Positions 1-8,039 of a stretch of 16,898 nt of DNA are shown here, one piece after another. Under the pieces are notes generated by a model that was not told the origin of the DNA, made no database searches, and saw nothing but the letters and a program-made list of their open reading frames with translations. Each line of letters begins with the position of its first letter. The first letter of the stretch is position 1. Source of the stretch: Ignavibacteria bacterium UBA5771 (GTDB lineage: Bacteria > Bacteroidota > Ignavibacteria > Kapaibacteriales > UBA2268); the NCBI GenBank assembly GCA_002418685.1, contig DIEP01000143.1, forward strand, positions 1 through 16,898, in the 5' to 3' direction. Made by a program: the position numbers and the translations under genes.

Positions 1-131
1 TAACGGTCGGGATTGTTCTATTGCTGATATTCTATAATAAAATCCCACCTTTTGCCGAAGCCTTCTCCAAAGCAAAACCCATAGAAACTAATCAAGATAT
101 AGAAGCAACTGAAAAAGAAAATAAAGAATAG
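1..131 (+). CDS. C-terminal fragment of an unidentified membrane protein
   Basis: The window opens inside a gene. The frame with codons beginning at position 3 is open and ends at TAG (129-131), giving 42 residues. They begin with a hydrophobic run (TVGIVLLLIFY) that looks like the end of a transmembrane helix. A short Pro/Ala-containing stretch (NKIPPFAEAFSKAKP) follows, and then a charged, Glu/Lys/Asn-rich tail ending EKENKE, which is probably cytoplasmic. A terminator hairpin lies about 30 nt after the stop, which supports this being a real gene end. The family cannot be recognised from so short a tail, so no function is assigned. Confidence 0.6.
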   Translation, partial: TVGIVLLLIFYNKIPPFAEAFSKAKPIETNQDIEATEKENKE

Positions 132-161
132 AGATATACGAAAAGTTATGAATGTTAAAAC

Positions 162-198
162 AAACCTTCAGGAGGTTCCAAACTTTCGGAAGGTTTTT
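162..198. terminator. Rho-independent terminator, probably bidirectional
   Basis: An 8-bp perfect inverted repeat, AAACCTTC (162-169) with GAAGGTTT (189-196), encloses a 19-nt loop. On the plus strand it runs into TTTTT (194-198), suited to ending the gene that stops at 131. On the minus strand it is followed by TTTGTTTT, so it could also end the convergent recG transcript about 190 nt past its stop. A competing small hairpin, AACCT (163-167) with AGGTT (173-177), shares the left arm. Seen directly; activity is inferred. Confidence 0.6.
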
Positions 199-210
199 CA
201 TTTATCAAAG

Positions 211-264
211 CTCCCTAATTTATTTCAAGAAACAAAATTCAAAATAGGGAGTTGTCTCAAAAAT
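211..264. repeat. Inverted repeat abutting a GTTGTCTCAAAAAT motif
   Basis: CTCCCTA (211-217) and TAGGGAG (245-251) form a 7-bp inverted repeat with a 27-nt loop. It overlaps the first base of GTTGTCTCAAAAAT (251-264). The exact reverse complement of that 14-mer occurs at 10407-10420, and a related sequence occurs at 15185-15200. Motifs of the form G(A/G)(G/C)TGTCTCAAAA are, from memory, common at the ends of insertion sequences in this phylum, so this may be an element remnant. No transposase is nearby. Confidence 0.35.
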
Positions 265-382
265 CTAATTTCATATATTTTGAATGTATGAAATAATCCA
301 AAATTCTCTGTTATCCAGCGATTGCCCTTTGATTAAAAATGAGGATGAATCCCAACAGATGCATCCCACCACTAATTAATAG

Positions 383-2608
383 CTATGCAATACCATAGAA
401 TTCAACATCATTAGCAAGATATTTTTTCAAGCTTTGCCAAAGAGGTAAATTCTCAAAATTCGCTAATCTTGGGTCATTTTGGAGGATTTCTTCCGCAGCA
501 TTGCGGGATTTTGATATTATTTCCACATCCTCAACTAAATTGATATATTTAAATTCAGGCAGTCCTGATTGACGCGTTCGAAGTATATCACCGGGTCCGC
601 GGATTTCCCAATCGACTTCAGCAATTTTAAAGCCATCGGTAGTTTCCTCCATTGTCCTTAGTCGCTTAATTGCAGCAATACGCTCATTTGGGTCGGTTCT
701 TCTTGATTTAATTTTATATTGAAAATTGCTCTTTGTGAATAGCATACAATAAGATTGATGCTCGCCTCTGCCAACTCGTCCGCGGAGCTGGTGCAATTGC
801 GATAATCCGAATTTATCAGCATCCTCTATAAGCATAATTGTAGCATTTGGAACATCTATTCCAACTTCTACTACCGTTGTTGCCACAAGTATATCATATT
901 CATGATTCAAAAATTTATCCATCACTTCATCTTTTTCGCTTGGTTGCAATTGCCCGTGCAATAACCCAACGCGAAATTCCTGAAATATATTCTTGATATA
1001 TTCATAATGCTCAACAGCGGATTTATAATTCGATTTTTCGGATTTCTCAACAAGTGGATAAACAAAATATGCTTGCCTACCTTTTTTCAATTGATTTCGT
1101 GTAAATTCATAAACAGTATCGCGATTCTCATCAAATACGACTTTTGTCTGGATTGGTCTCCGATTTTTCGGCATTTCACGAATCACAGACACATCCAAAT
1201 CGCCGTATAATGTCATACTTAACGTGCGTGGGATTGGTGTTGCCGACATATAGAGAGCGTGCGGAAAAATTTGCAAATCGATATGAGATCTCTTGGCGAG
1301 TTCTATTAATTCTGCTTTTTGCGTTACGCCAAATCTGTGCTGCTCATCAATAACAATAAATCCAAGTTTATTGAACTCAAGATCGCTTTGGAAAAGTGCA
1401 TGCGTCCCGCATATAATTTGGGAAGAACCATCAGCGATTTGAGCAAGCAATTCCCTACGTTGCGACACTTTGAGACCACCAAGCAAAAGAGATATTTGAA
1501 TGTCATAATCTTTCAAATAATTCATTATCGTGTTATAGTGTTGCTGGGCAAGGATTTCAGTTGGCGCCATCAGCACAACTTGATAACCTGCATCAATCGC
1601 CGCAAGCATAGCAATCAGTGCAACAATCGTCTTGCCCGATCCCACATCGCCCTGCAGCAATCTATTCATTGGAATTCCCGAATTGAAATCAGTGAATATA
1701 TCTTGCAATGTGTGAATTTGATCATTTGTCAATTTGAAAGGCAATTGCTTATAAAATCGCTTAACACTTGGGCTATTCCTTGGGATAATCAATCCTTTCT
1801 GGGATTTAATCTGCACCTGTCGCAAAGAAAATATTGCAATAAAAAAGAGCAACATTTCTTCAAATTTAATCCTTTCTTTTGCGGATTCGAGTGACTCAAA
1901 ATTTTCAGGAAAATGCAAATCGTGAATTGCTGCAATCTTCGGGGGAAAATGATATTTCTGCAATAAATATTCAGGCAGGGTTTCGTCAATTTTATTATCA
2001 ACTTTTTCTAAAGCACCCGATATTATTTTTCTTAATGATTTTTGAGAAATCTTTGCTTTAATGAATAATTCGGGCAAAGTGTATTTTGGAAGTATTCCAC
2101 CTTGGCGATAGTATTCCACGTCTTCGCTATCTATTACTTCGATGTCGGGATGAACAAAGTTAATCTCATTATGTCTTGCAATGTCGGGATATCCGCTAAC
2201 TGCTATATAGTCGCCTCTATTGTAAATTTTGGAGAATAATTCGATCCTATTGAAAAATAGAATGTTAGCTCTGGCATTGCTTTCGTCAGTGATTTCAATG
2301 ATGAGCATTTGCCGATTACTGGATAAATACCTGGTTGTCTTTTGGACAATTTTCCCAACAACTGTGTATTCTTTACGGAATTTGATTTGTTTGAGTGTGC
2401 TTGAAGACGATTTATCATTTGTTTCTTCTGAAAATAAAGTATGATAAAGCTCACCAATTCTCTTGACGCTATGTCTATCCAAATATGAACGGGGAAAATA
2501 ATATACTAAATCCTCATAGGTTTTGAGTCCTGCTGATGCAAGGATTTTTGATTTTTGAGGACCAACTCCCTTGATAAATTGTGTTTCGTATTCTTGTTGT
2601 ATTTCCAA
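383..2608 (-). CDS. recG: ATP-dependent DNA helicase RecG
   Basis: RecG is a superfamily 2 double-stranded DNA translocase that reverses stalled replication forks and remodels branched recombination intermediates. The 741-residue product shows the N-terminal entry motif (FIKGVGPQKSKIL, about residues 11-23), an OB-fold wedge region (about 78-165), Walker A GDVGSGKT (320-327), DEQH (421-424), SATPIPRT (455-462), the motif VI region RGRVGRG (609-615) and the RecG-specific C-terminal TRG-type stretch containing EIRGPGD (about 668-674). Length is slightly above the usual ~690-700; part of the excess is a Ser-rich insertion near residues 60-75. The start is TTG: the preceding in-frame codons are the upstream gene's TGA, then ATT and AAA, and the next Met is only at residue 101. 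No Shine-Dalgarno is evident, so translation coupling to the upstream gene, 6 nt away, is likely. Confidence 0.95.
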   Translation of the reverse strand: MEIQQEYETQFIKGVGPQKSKILASAGLKTYEDLVYYFPRSYLDRHSVKRIGELYHTLFSEETNDKSSSSTLKQIKFRKEYTVVGKIVQKTTRYLSSNRQMLIIEITDESNARANILFFNRIELFSKIYNRGDYIAVSGYPDIARHNEINFVHPDIEVIDSEDVEYYRQGGILPKYTLPELFIKAKISQKSLRKIISGALEKVDNKIDETLPEYLLQKYHFPPKIAAIHDLHFPENFESLESAKERIKFEEMLLFFIAIFSLRQVQIKSQKGLIIPRNSPSVKRFYKQLPFKLTNDQIHTLQDIFTDFNSGIPMNRLLQGDVGSGKTIVALIAMLAAIDAGYQVVLMAPTEILAQQHYNTIMNYLKDYDIQISLLLGGLKVSQRRELLAQIADGSSQIICGTHALFQSDLEFNKLGFIVIDEQHRFGVTQKAELIELAKRSHIDLQIFPHALYMSATPIPRTLSMTLYGDLDVSVIREMPKNRRPIQTKVVFDENRDTVYEFTRNQLKKGRQAYFVYPLVEKSEKSNYKSAVEHYEYIKNIFQEFRVGLLHGQLQPSEKDEVMDKFLNHEYDILVATTVVEVGIDVPNATIMLIEDADKFGLSQLHQLRGRVGRGEHQSYCMLFTKSNFQYKIKSRRTDPNERIAAIKRLRTMEETTDGFKIAEVDWEIRGPGDILRTRQSGLPEFKYINLVEDVEIISKSRNAAEEILQNDPRLANFENLPLWQSLKKYLANDVEFYGIA

Positions 2609-2614
2609 TTTAAT

Positions 2615-4426
2615 TCAAAAAGTTAATAATACACCCATTAAAAAATTAATTCCCGAATTTGGCAAATTAAAGTAATTATAATAAATTTCATTTGTCAAAT
2701 TATTAATTATGAAATAAATTCTATCTTTATCAAATACTTGTTCAAAATAAATATTTGTCAAAAACACGTTTGATACGGCTTGAATTGATTGATTCCCAGA
2801 ATTATATGAATTAACACCCGCATAATAAACAAAATTGAGCTTTACTATCAGACTAAAATCAAATTGATACTGCCCATTAAACTGAAAATTAAATGGCGGA
2901 TAAATAATATTCGGTTGAATCTTTTGGATTTCATTTCTGAATTTTGAATAAACATATTCGATGTCTGAGCCAAGCGATATATTCCTATTTGCATAATTTA
3001 AATGCAATTTTAGGGCAAAATTATCTTTTGAGTAATAATTCTGAAATTGAAAAGTATCTTGGGCGAGCGGGATATTGCAAATTAAATTATCAGTTCTTGA
3101 ATAATTCATTCCAAGATTGGCAATTAGGCTGTTTGTGATTTTTTGATTGTATGACAATTCAATCAAATAATTATTTTCAAGCTGCAAATTTGGATTTCCG
3201 ATTTGCTTTGGATAAATATCGAAATATTGAGAATTGAACGGAATATTGCTAAATTTATCAATTTGCAGCGAAAACGAGCGATCATCAGACAATTTATATG
3301 AATTATCGAAATTCAGATTCCACCCTTTCTTATTATTGGGAATATCGCCCAATTCAGAAAGATTTATATTTTTCTGAAAATATTGGAATTCAATATTTGA
3401 GATGAATTTCGGACTTTTATAAATATTTTGATAAATTGTGAAAATCAAATTTTCATCTTCTATTCGCATATTCGCTTGGCTTTTCAAATCGTAATTAATA
3501 TCTAATCCTTGAGAATAAGAAATCGAAAATTCTGTGTTTTGCTCAAAAAATGTGGGAAATTCAACAAGGAAATTTGCCCCGTAGAGATATTCCGATAAGT
3601 CGAGAAAGGTGGATTTAATTTTTACATTCATCGAGTCATACTGTGCGGATTCATTTTTATAAGCATATTTATAAAAAACATTTCCTGAAATACTTAAATT
3701 TTGAGAAAATTTATCAGAAAAATTAAATTTACCAAAGAACATATTATAATCATTGAAATGATAAGTTATATGATTTTCATTTATTCGGTTTGGAACATAA
3801 AGGTCTGCGTTAGAAAAATATCCGTCGAGAGATATTTTTGCTTGATCATTGCGAAATCCCGTATTTGTATAGATCGATATATTCTGATAACCGGAATTAT
3901 ACAATTTTATAAGGTCAAAAGGATTTTTTGTGTTTTTATTTGAAAAAGAATAGCCGCTCGAACTTTCAAACACAGGATTTACCTCCCAGAAGAAATGATT
4001 TTTTGCTCCAATGTGATTAATATCAAATTTGCCATTTTTACTACCTGAAAAAAGCTGCAAGACAGTGCTGATAGTATCATTTATTTCATTATTTTTATTC
4101 AAATTTGTCGATTTAGAATGCTGATTTTCAAATATTGATTTTAGAAATTTGGAATGAAAGAAATTCAAATTATAATTTCCATCAAAATTCGAATAAAGCG
4201 GAATGCCTTCAAAGTTAATATCAGGGAAATTAAGATTTTTATATGATGTCAATCTCCTTTGAGAGAGACTGTCAGTGTATAAAAAGTTGTCATTTAAAAA
4301 ATGTATATCAGTATTCAATTTCAAATACGAAAAATTTGTCTCCGATTCTGATACCGTTTGCGATGACGGATAGAGGAGGCAAGAGCAGAAAAGTAGAAAA
4401 AATATGATAATTTTGAAACTTGTCAT
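2615..4426 (-). CDS. TonB-dependent-receptor-like outer-membrane beta-barrel protein
   Basis: With the ATG start the product has 603 residues. It opens with a signal peptide (Lys, then the hydrophobic core IIIFFLLFCSCLL), so it is exported. The rest is rich in Asn, Phe, Tyr and Ser with alternating aromatic strands typical of an outer-membrane barrel. The C-terminus, with INNLTNEIYYNYFNLP and a final Phe, closely follows the last strands of TonB-dependent receptors. Near residues 45-75 a stretch containing NFPDINFEGIPLYSNFDG recalls part of a receptor plug, but a full plug, TonB box or carboxypeptidase-like N-terminal domain is not seen. The substrate is unknown. A longer frame opens at a TTG at 4489, but the ATG at 4426 places the signal peptide at the N-terminus. 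The gene precedes recG by 6 nt and diverges from uppS. Family level is moderately certain; specific function is not assignable. Confidence 0.65.
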   Translation of the reverse strand: MTSFKIIIFFLLFCSCLLYPSSQTVSESETNFSYLKLNTDIHFLNDNFLYTDSLSQRRLTSYKNLNFPDINFEGIPLYSNFDGNYNLNFFHSKFLKSIFENQHSKSTNLNKNNEINDTISTVLQLFSGSKNGKFDINHIGAKNHFFWEVNPVFESSSGYSFSNKNTKNPFDLIKLYNSGYQNISIYTNTGFRNDQAKISLDGYFSNADLYVPNRINENHITYHFNDYNMFFGKFNFSDKFSQNLSISGNVFYKYAYKNESAQYDSMNVKIKSTFLDLSEYLYGANFLVEFPTFFEQNTEFSISYSQGLDINYDLKSQANMRIEDENLIFTIYQNIYKSPKFISNIEFQYFQKNINLSELGDIPNNKKGWNLNFDNSYKLSDDRSFSLQIDKFSNIPFNSQYFDIYPKQIGNPNLQLENNYLIELSYNQKITNSLIANLGMNYSRTDNLICNIPLAQDTFQFQNYYSKDNFALKLHLNYANRNISLGSDIEYVYSKFRNEIQKIQPNIIYPPFNFQFNGQYQFDFSLIVKLNFVYYAGVNSYNSGNQSIQAVSNVFLTNIYFEQVFDKDRIYFIINNLTNEIYYNYFNLPNSGINFLMGVLLTF

Positions 4427-4814
4427 TTTAATTAATGTAAAAATAAATAACAAGTTGGAAATAAAATGAAAAAATTTTGTTAAATGCAAAAAAAATTAAT
4501 ATAAAGGTGGGAAAATGGGGTTACTAATTACGCGGAACAAAATGACGAAGCAATCTCCAAGAAATAAAATGATTGCTTCACTCCATTCGAATGATCAAAA
4601 TAATGCTTGCAATTGCCAAAAATTCCTTAATCTTCCATTGCAATTACAGATAGAATACGCTTTTTCGGACATTTTCCGATTTATTTCAAAATAAATACGG
4701 TTTTTAAACGAATATATATGTAAAATTTTTCTTTTTTTCATAATTTAGTATTTTTTAATAAAGAAAAGAGAGGCAAGCATAGTTTTTTATTCGATATTAT
4801 TGTAAAAGGGAAAA
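4427..4814. other. Divergent intergenic region with several palindromes
   Basis: This 388-nt gene-free stretch separates the minus-strand barrel gene from plus-strand uppS and should carry both promoters. I see no convincing promoter match on either strand; a TATTATTG at 4794-4801 is a one-mismatch match to the Bacteroidota -7 consensus TAnnTTTG, but lies only 13 nt before the uppS ATG. Structures present are the REP-like palindrome at 4541-4593, a small hairpin TCGGA/TCCGA (4665-4669 with 4675-4679), and an 18-bp AT-rich near-palindrome ATTTATTTCAAAATAAAT (4679-4696) that could bind a regulator. GCAATTGC (4609-4616) is a further palindrome. Confidence 0.5.
4541..4593. repeat. REP-like palindromic repeat (degenerate)
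   Basis: GAAGCAATC (4547-4555) and GATTGCTTC (4571-4579) form a perfect 9-bp inverted repeat around a 15-nt loop. Outside it, AATG (4541-4544) can pair with CATT (4584-4587), and CATTCGAATG (4584-4593) is itself a perfect 10-bp palindrome. The left side, AATGACGAAGCAATCTCC, resembles the arm of a widespread intergenic repeat I recall as GTCATTGCGAG...GACGAAGCAATCTC. A second degenerate relative appears at 15313-15383. The repeat structure is seen; the family assignment is from memory. Confidence 0.5.
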
Positions 4815-5624
4815 ATGTGGCATAACGAATTAAGTGCGAATGATAAAGATTTGCAATTGGGTATCCGAGAAAAGGGAAAATTACCTCATCATATTGGAAT
4901 TATAATGGATGGCAATGGACGATGGGCAGAACGTCAAGGTTTATCAAGGTATGAAGGGCATAGGGAAGGCATTGAGAGTGTTCGCGATATTGTGAAAGCA
5001 TCCTCACAGCTGGGAATTGAGTTTTTAACTCTTTATTCATTTTCAATTGAGAATTGGAATAGGCCCGTAAATGAAGTCAATGGTCTTATGCAATTATTGG
5101 AACTATATTTGCGCAAAGAAGTCAATGAATTGAATGAGAACAAAGTAAGGATAAAGACGATTGGCAAAACCAGTGCACTACCACCAAGTGTACAACAGCT
5201 ATTGTATAATTCAATCGAACTAACGCGAAAGAACAAAGGACTAACTCTCACACTTGCATTGAGCTATAGCGGGAGATGGGATATTGTCCGTGCATTGCAG
5301 GTGCTTGCTTTGGATGTGCGTAGCGGAAAATTATCTCCCGAAGATATTACCGAAGAACTTTTTGCTTCTTATTTGCAAACGAGAGATATGCCTGATGTGG
5401 ATTTGATGATAAGAACATCGGGAGAACTTCGTCTTAGTAATTTTTTACTTTGGGAAATGGCTTATGGCGAAATTTTCATAACTGAAAAGCTCTGGCCCGA
5501 TTTCAGAAGGGAAGATTTATACGAAGCATTAATAGATTACTCTAAAAGGGAACGAAGATTTGGAAAAACTTCCAAGCAAATTACAAATGATAAATTCGAT
5601 TTTTCAAAAATATGGCACAAATAA
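4815..5624 (+). CDS. uppS: Isoprenyl transferase (undecaprenyl diphosphate synthase)
   Basis: This cis-prenyltransferase adds isopentenyl units to farnesyl diphosphate, making the undecaprenyl diphosphate used as lipid carrier for peptidoglycan and surface glycans. All family signatures are present in its 269 residues: MDGNGRW (31-37) with catalytic Asp32, SFSIENWNRP (75-84), the LSYSGR stretch (149-154, usually LNYGGR), and the diphosphate-binding RTSGELRLSNFL (200-211) followed by AYGEIFITEKLWPDF, which contains the conserved metal-associated Glu. There is no signal peptide, as expected for a cytoplasmic, membrane-associated enzyme. A short purine-rich stretch, AAAAGGGA, just before the ATG is a weak ribosome-binding site. 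It is the first gene of the envelope operon; bamA begins 9 nt after its stop. Confidence 0.95.
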   Translation: MWHNELSANDKDLQLGIREKGKLPHHIGIIMDGNGRWAERQGLSRYEGHREGIESVRDIVKASSQLGIEFLTLYSFSIENWNRPVNEVNGLMQLLELYLRKEVNELNENKVRIKTIGKTSALPPSVQQLLYNSIELTRKNKGLTLTLALSYSGRWDIVRALQVLALDVRSGKLSPEDITEELFASYLQTRDMPDVDLMIRTSGELRLSNFLLWEMAYGEIFITEKLWPDFRREDLYEALIDYSKRERRFGKTSKQITNDKFDFSKIWHK

Positions 5625-5633
5625 TTAGTATAA

Positions 5634-7994
5634 ATGAATAAATCCTTCTCCGCTACTATCTTGATTATTTTCTTTGGCTTTGCAAATATTTGTTTTGCTC
5701 AAGTTGCAGAGAATGCTTCTCATCCCGTAACAATCTTGGGGCTAAGCATTGAGGGAAATAATTTTGTTGATGCACAAACAATTATTTCTTTATCTAATTT
5801 GCATGTTGGAGATGTAATAAACCTACCCTATGATACAAAGATTCAGGAAGCCACATTAAATATTTGGAAAAGAAGACAATTCCATAAAATTGATATTAAA
5901 ATTGATAAAATAACAGATGTGGGCGTCTTTTTGGTTATTGATGTTGAAGAATTTCCCCGTATAAATGAAATTATCATTAAGGATAATGATAAAATTAATA
6001 CCAAAGACTTAATGAAAGAAGTTCAAAAAGCCAAAGGAGAAATATTAACTAATTATGATACATCGCTAATTAAAAACCGACTCAAGGCGGCTTATAACAA
6101 GGAAGGGCTTGCATTTGCCAAAATTAGCCCTGAAATACGAAATACAGACATTAATAATTATGTTGATTTATATTTATTCATAGATGAAGGCACAAAATTT
6201 AAAGTTCATTCAATAACTTTTGATGGCAATACACATTTCAAAGATAGTAAATTAGCAGGCGCTTTTAAAGATACTAAGACAAAGTCGTGGTGGCAATTCT
6301 GGAGATCAGCGAAATTCGATGACAAGAAATATCAGGAGGATAAGAATCTTCTCATTGATTTCCTAAAAACGAATGGATATATTGACGGCGAGCTGCTTGG
6401 CGATTCTGTGAGTTATAATCAAGACGAAGGATGGGTGGATATTGCTATTAAAATAAAAGAAGGCAATCAATATTATTTGCGGAAAATTGATTTTGATGGT
6501 AACATTGTTTATTCTGATGAAGCATTGAAAAGACGGCTTGATTTTGAAATTGGCGATGTCTATAATGCAGAGAAATTTAAGAAGAATCTTGAAGGAAATG
6601 AAGATCAATCCGATGCAGCATCGCTTTATCTTGATAATGGCTATTTGCAAGCTCGGTTGATTACTAATGAAACTCGCGTTGCTCCCGATTCTGTGGATGT
6701 TAAAGTATTTGTTTTTGAAGGAGCAAGATATAAGATTGGCAAAGTAGAAATAGTTGGCAATTCAAAGACTAAAGATAAAGTAATACGGCGTGAGCTTTTC
6801 ACTATGCCAGGGGATTATTTTGACCGCTCTGCTGTGATAAGAAGTATTCGTGCCTTAGGCGTTCTTAATTACTTCAATCCTGAAAAATTAAAACCCGATG
6901 TTGCTCCATCAAAAATAGATAATACAAGTGTGGATATTATTTACAGTGTTGAAGAACGCTCGACTGATACATTCAATGCTTCAATTGGGTTTGCGGGAAG
7001 TTATGGACTGACTGCATCAGTTGGCTTATCATTTAACAATTTTTCTATATTGGAACCAATCCGTGGTGGTGGTGGTCAAATCCTAAATTTAAGTATGGAA
7101 GTTGGACAATTGAACCGTTATCAAACATTTTCATTGGGATTTACTGAACCTTGGCTGAACGATGAACCAACCACACTTGGATTTAATTTATTTGACACCC
7201 GCTATTCTTACTATTTTGATATGAGGCAAACCGGTGGTTCAATAAATATTGGAAGAAGATTTAAATGGCCTGATGATTATTGGCGGGGTGATTGGAATTT
7301 TCGAGTAATATACAATGATATTGGAACAACTGAGCAGACCAGCTTTATCCCGGGCTTAGAGGTTACAATTGCTCAACAATTTTCTCGCATTAGTTTAAAC
7401 AATCAGTTTTTTCCGTCGGTTGGCTCGAAGTTCTCTCTTTCAAATGATTTTGCTATGGGGTCATTGGGAATTGGAAAAACTGATTATTTTAAAACGGAAA
7501 TAAACTTTGATATTTTCAACCCTTTAATGCAAATTGCAGGGCAGGACCGACTGGTACTAATGTTGAGTTCAAAATGGGGATATGTTGCAGGGTTGAAATC
7601 AGACTCAACCATACCTCCAATAGATAGATATTATATGGGAGGAAATGGACTTAGCGGTTGGGGTGTCACCCCAATGCGTGGTTATCCTGATAGAAGTTTT
7701 GGTCCCGATGATGGAAGCTACGTTCTCACAAAATATACAACCGAGCTTCGTTTCGCAATCTCGCTTGATCCGATGCCTATTTATTTCTATACATTTGCAG
7801 AAGCGGGAAATATATGGCAATCATTTAAAAAGACTGACCCATTCAATTTGAAAAGATCAGTAGGTGTGGGTGTGCATCTATTTATTCAGCCGATTGGAAT
7901 GCTTGGGTTCAGCTATGGATATGGATTCGATCCTGTCTATGGTGGCACTAAGCCTTCGGGTTGGCAATTTTTGTTCCATATTGGACAGCAATAA
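5634..7994 (+). CDS. bamA: Outer-membrane protein assembly factor BamA
   Basis: BamA is the core Omp85 insertase of the BAM complex and folds beta-barrel proteins into the outer membrane. The 786-residue product has a signal peptide (about 1-22, cleavage near CFA/Q). Five POTRA-like repeats follow, starting roughly at residues 32, 111, 188, 278 and 364, with typical motifs such as FDGNTHF and VEIVGNSKT. The barrel begins near residue 447. The Omp85 lid-loop motif is present as MRGY (681-684). The protein ends FHIGQQ and lacks the terminal aromatic residue usual for the last strand of outer-membrane barrels; the codon after the stop would encode Phe. It lies between uppS and two Skp-like chaperone genes, a conserved functional grouping. 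No Shine-Dalgarno is evident. Confidence 0.95.
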   Translation: MNKSFSATILIIFFGFANICFAQVAENASHPVTILGLSIEGNNFVDAQTIISLSNLHVGDVINLPYDTKIQEATLNIWKRRQFHKIDIKIDKITDVGVFLVIDVEEFPRINEIIIKDNDKINTKDLMKEVQKAKGEILTNYDTSLIKNRLKAAYNKEGLAFAKISPEIRNTDINNYVDLYLFIDEGTKFKVHSITFDGNTHFKDSKLAGAFKDTKTKSWWQFWRSAKFDDKKYQEDKNLLIDFLKTNGYIDGELLGDSVSYNQDEGWVDIAIKIKEGNQYYLRKIDFDGNIVYSDEALKRRLDFEIGDVYNAEKFKKNLEGNEDQSDAASLYLDNGYLQARLITNETRVAPDSVDVKVFVFEGARYKIGKVEIVGNSKTKDKVIRRELFTMPGDYFDRSAVIRSIRALGVLNYFNPEKLKPDVAPSKIDNTSVDIIYSVEERSTDTFNASIGFAGSYGLTASVGLSFNNFSILEPIRGGGGQILNLSMEVGQLNRYQTFSLGFTEPWLNDEPTTLGFNLFDTRYSYYFDMRQTGGSINIGRRFKWPDDYWRGDWNFRVIYNDIGTTEQTSFIPGLEVTIAQQFSRISLNNQFFPSVGSKFSLSNDFAMGSLGIGKTDYFKTEINFDIFNPLMQIAGQDRLVLMLSSKWGYVAGLKSDSTIPPIDRYYMGGNGLSGWGVTPMRGYPDRSFGPDDGSYVLTKYTTELRFAISLDPMPIYFYTFAEAGNIWQSFKKTDPFNLKRSVGVGVHLFIQPIGMLGFSYGYGFDPVYGGTKPSGWQFLFHIGQQ

Positions 7995-8039
7995 TTTATA
8001 TAATTTAAACAAGTATTTAATAATTTAAAAGTAAATAAA

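Noticed and set aside
344..368. Near-direct repeat GATGAATCCCA / GATGCATCCCA with a 14-nt period
   Set aside because: Two imperfect units only; too little to call a repeat array or binding-site cluster.
1319..1894. 191-residue open frame on the plus strand
   Set aside because: It lies wholly antisense to recG, has no family resemblance and is a composition shadow.
4427..4489. N-terminal extension of the barrel protein from a TTG
   Set aside because: It would place 21 residues before a normal signal peptide; the ATG at 4426 is the simpler start.
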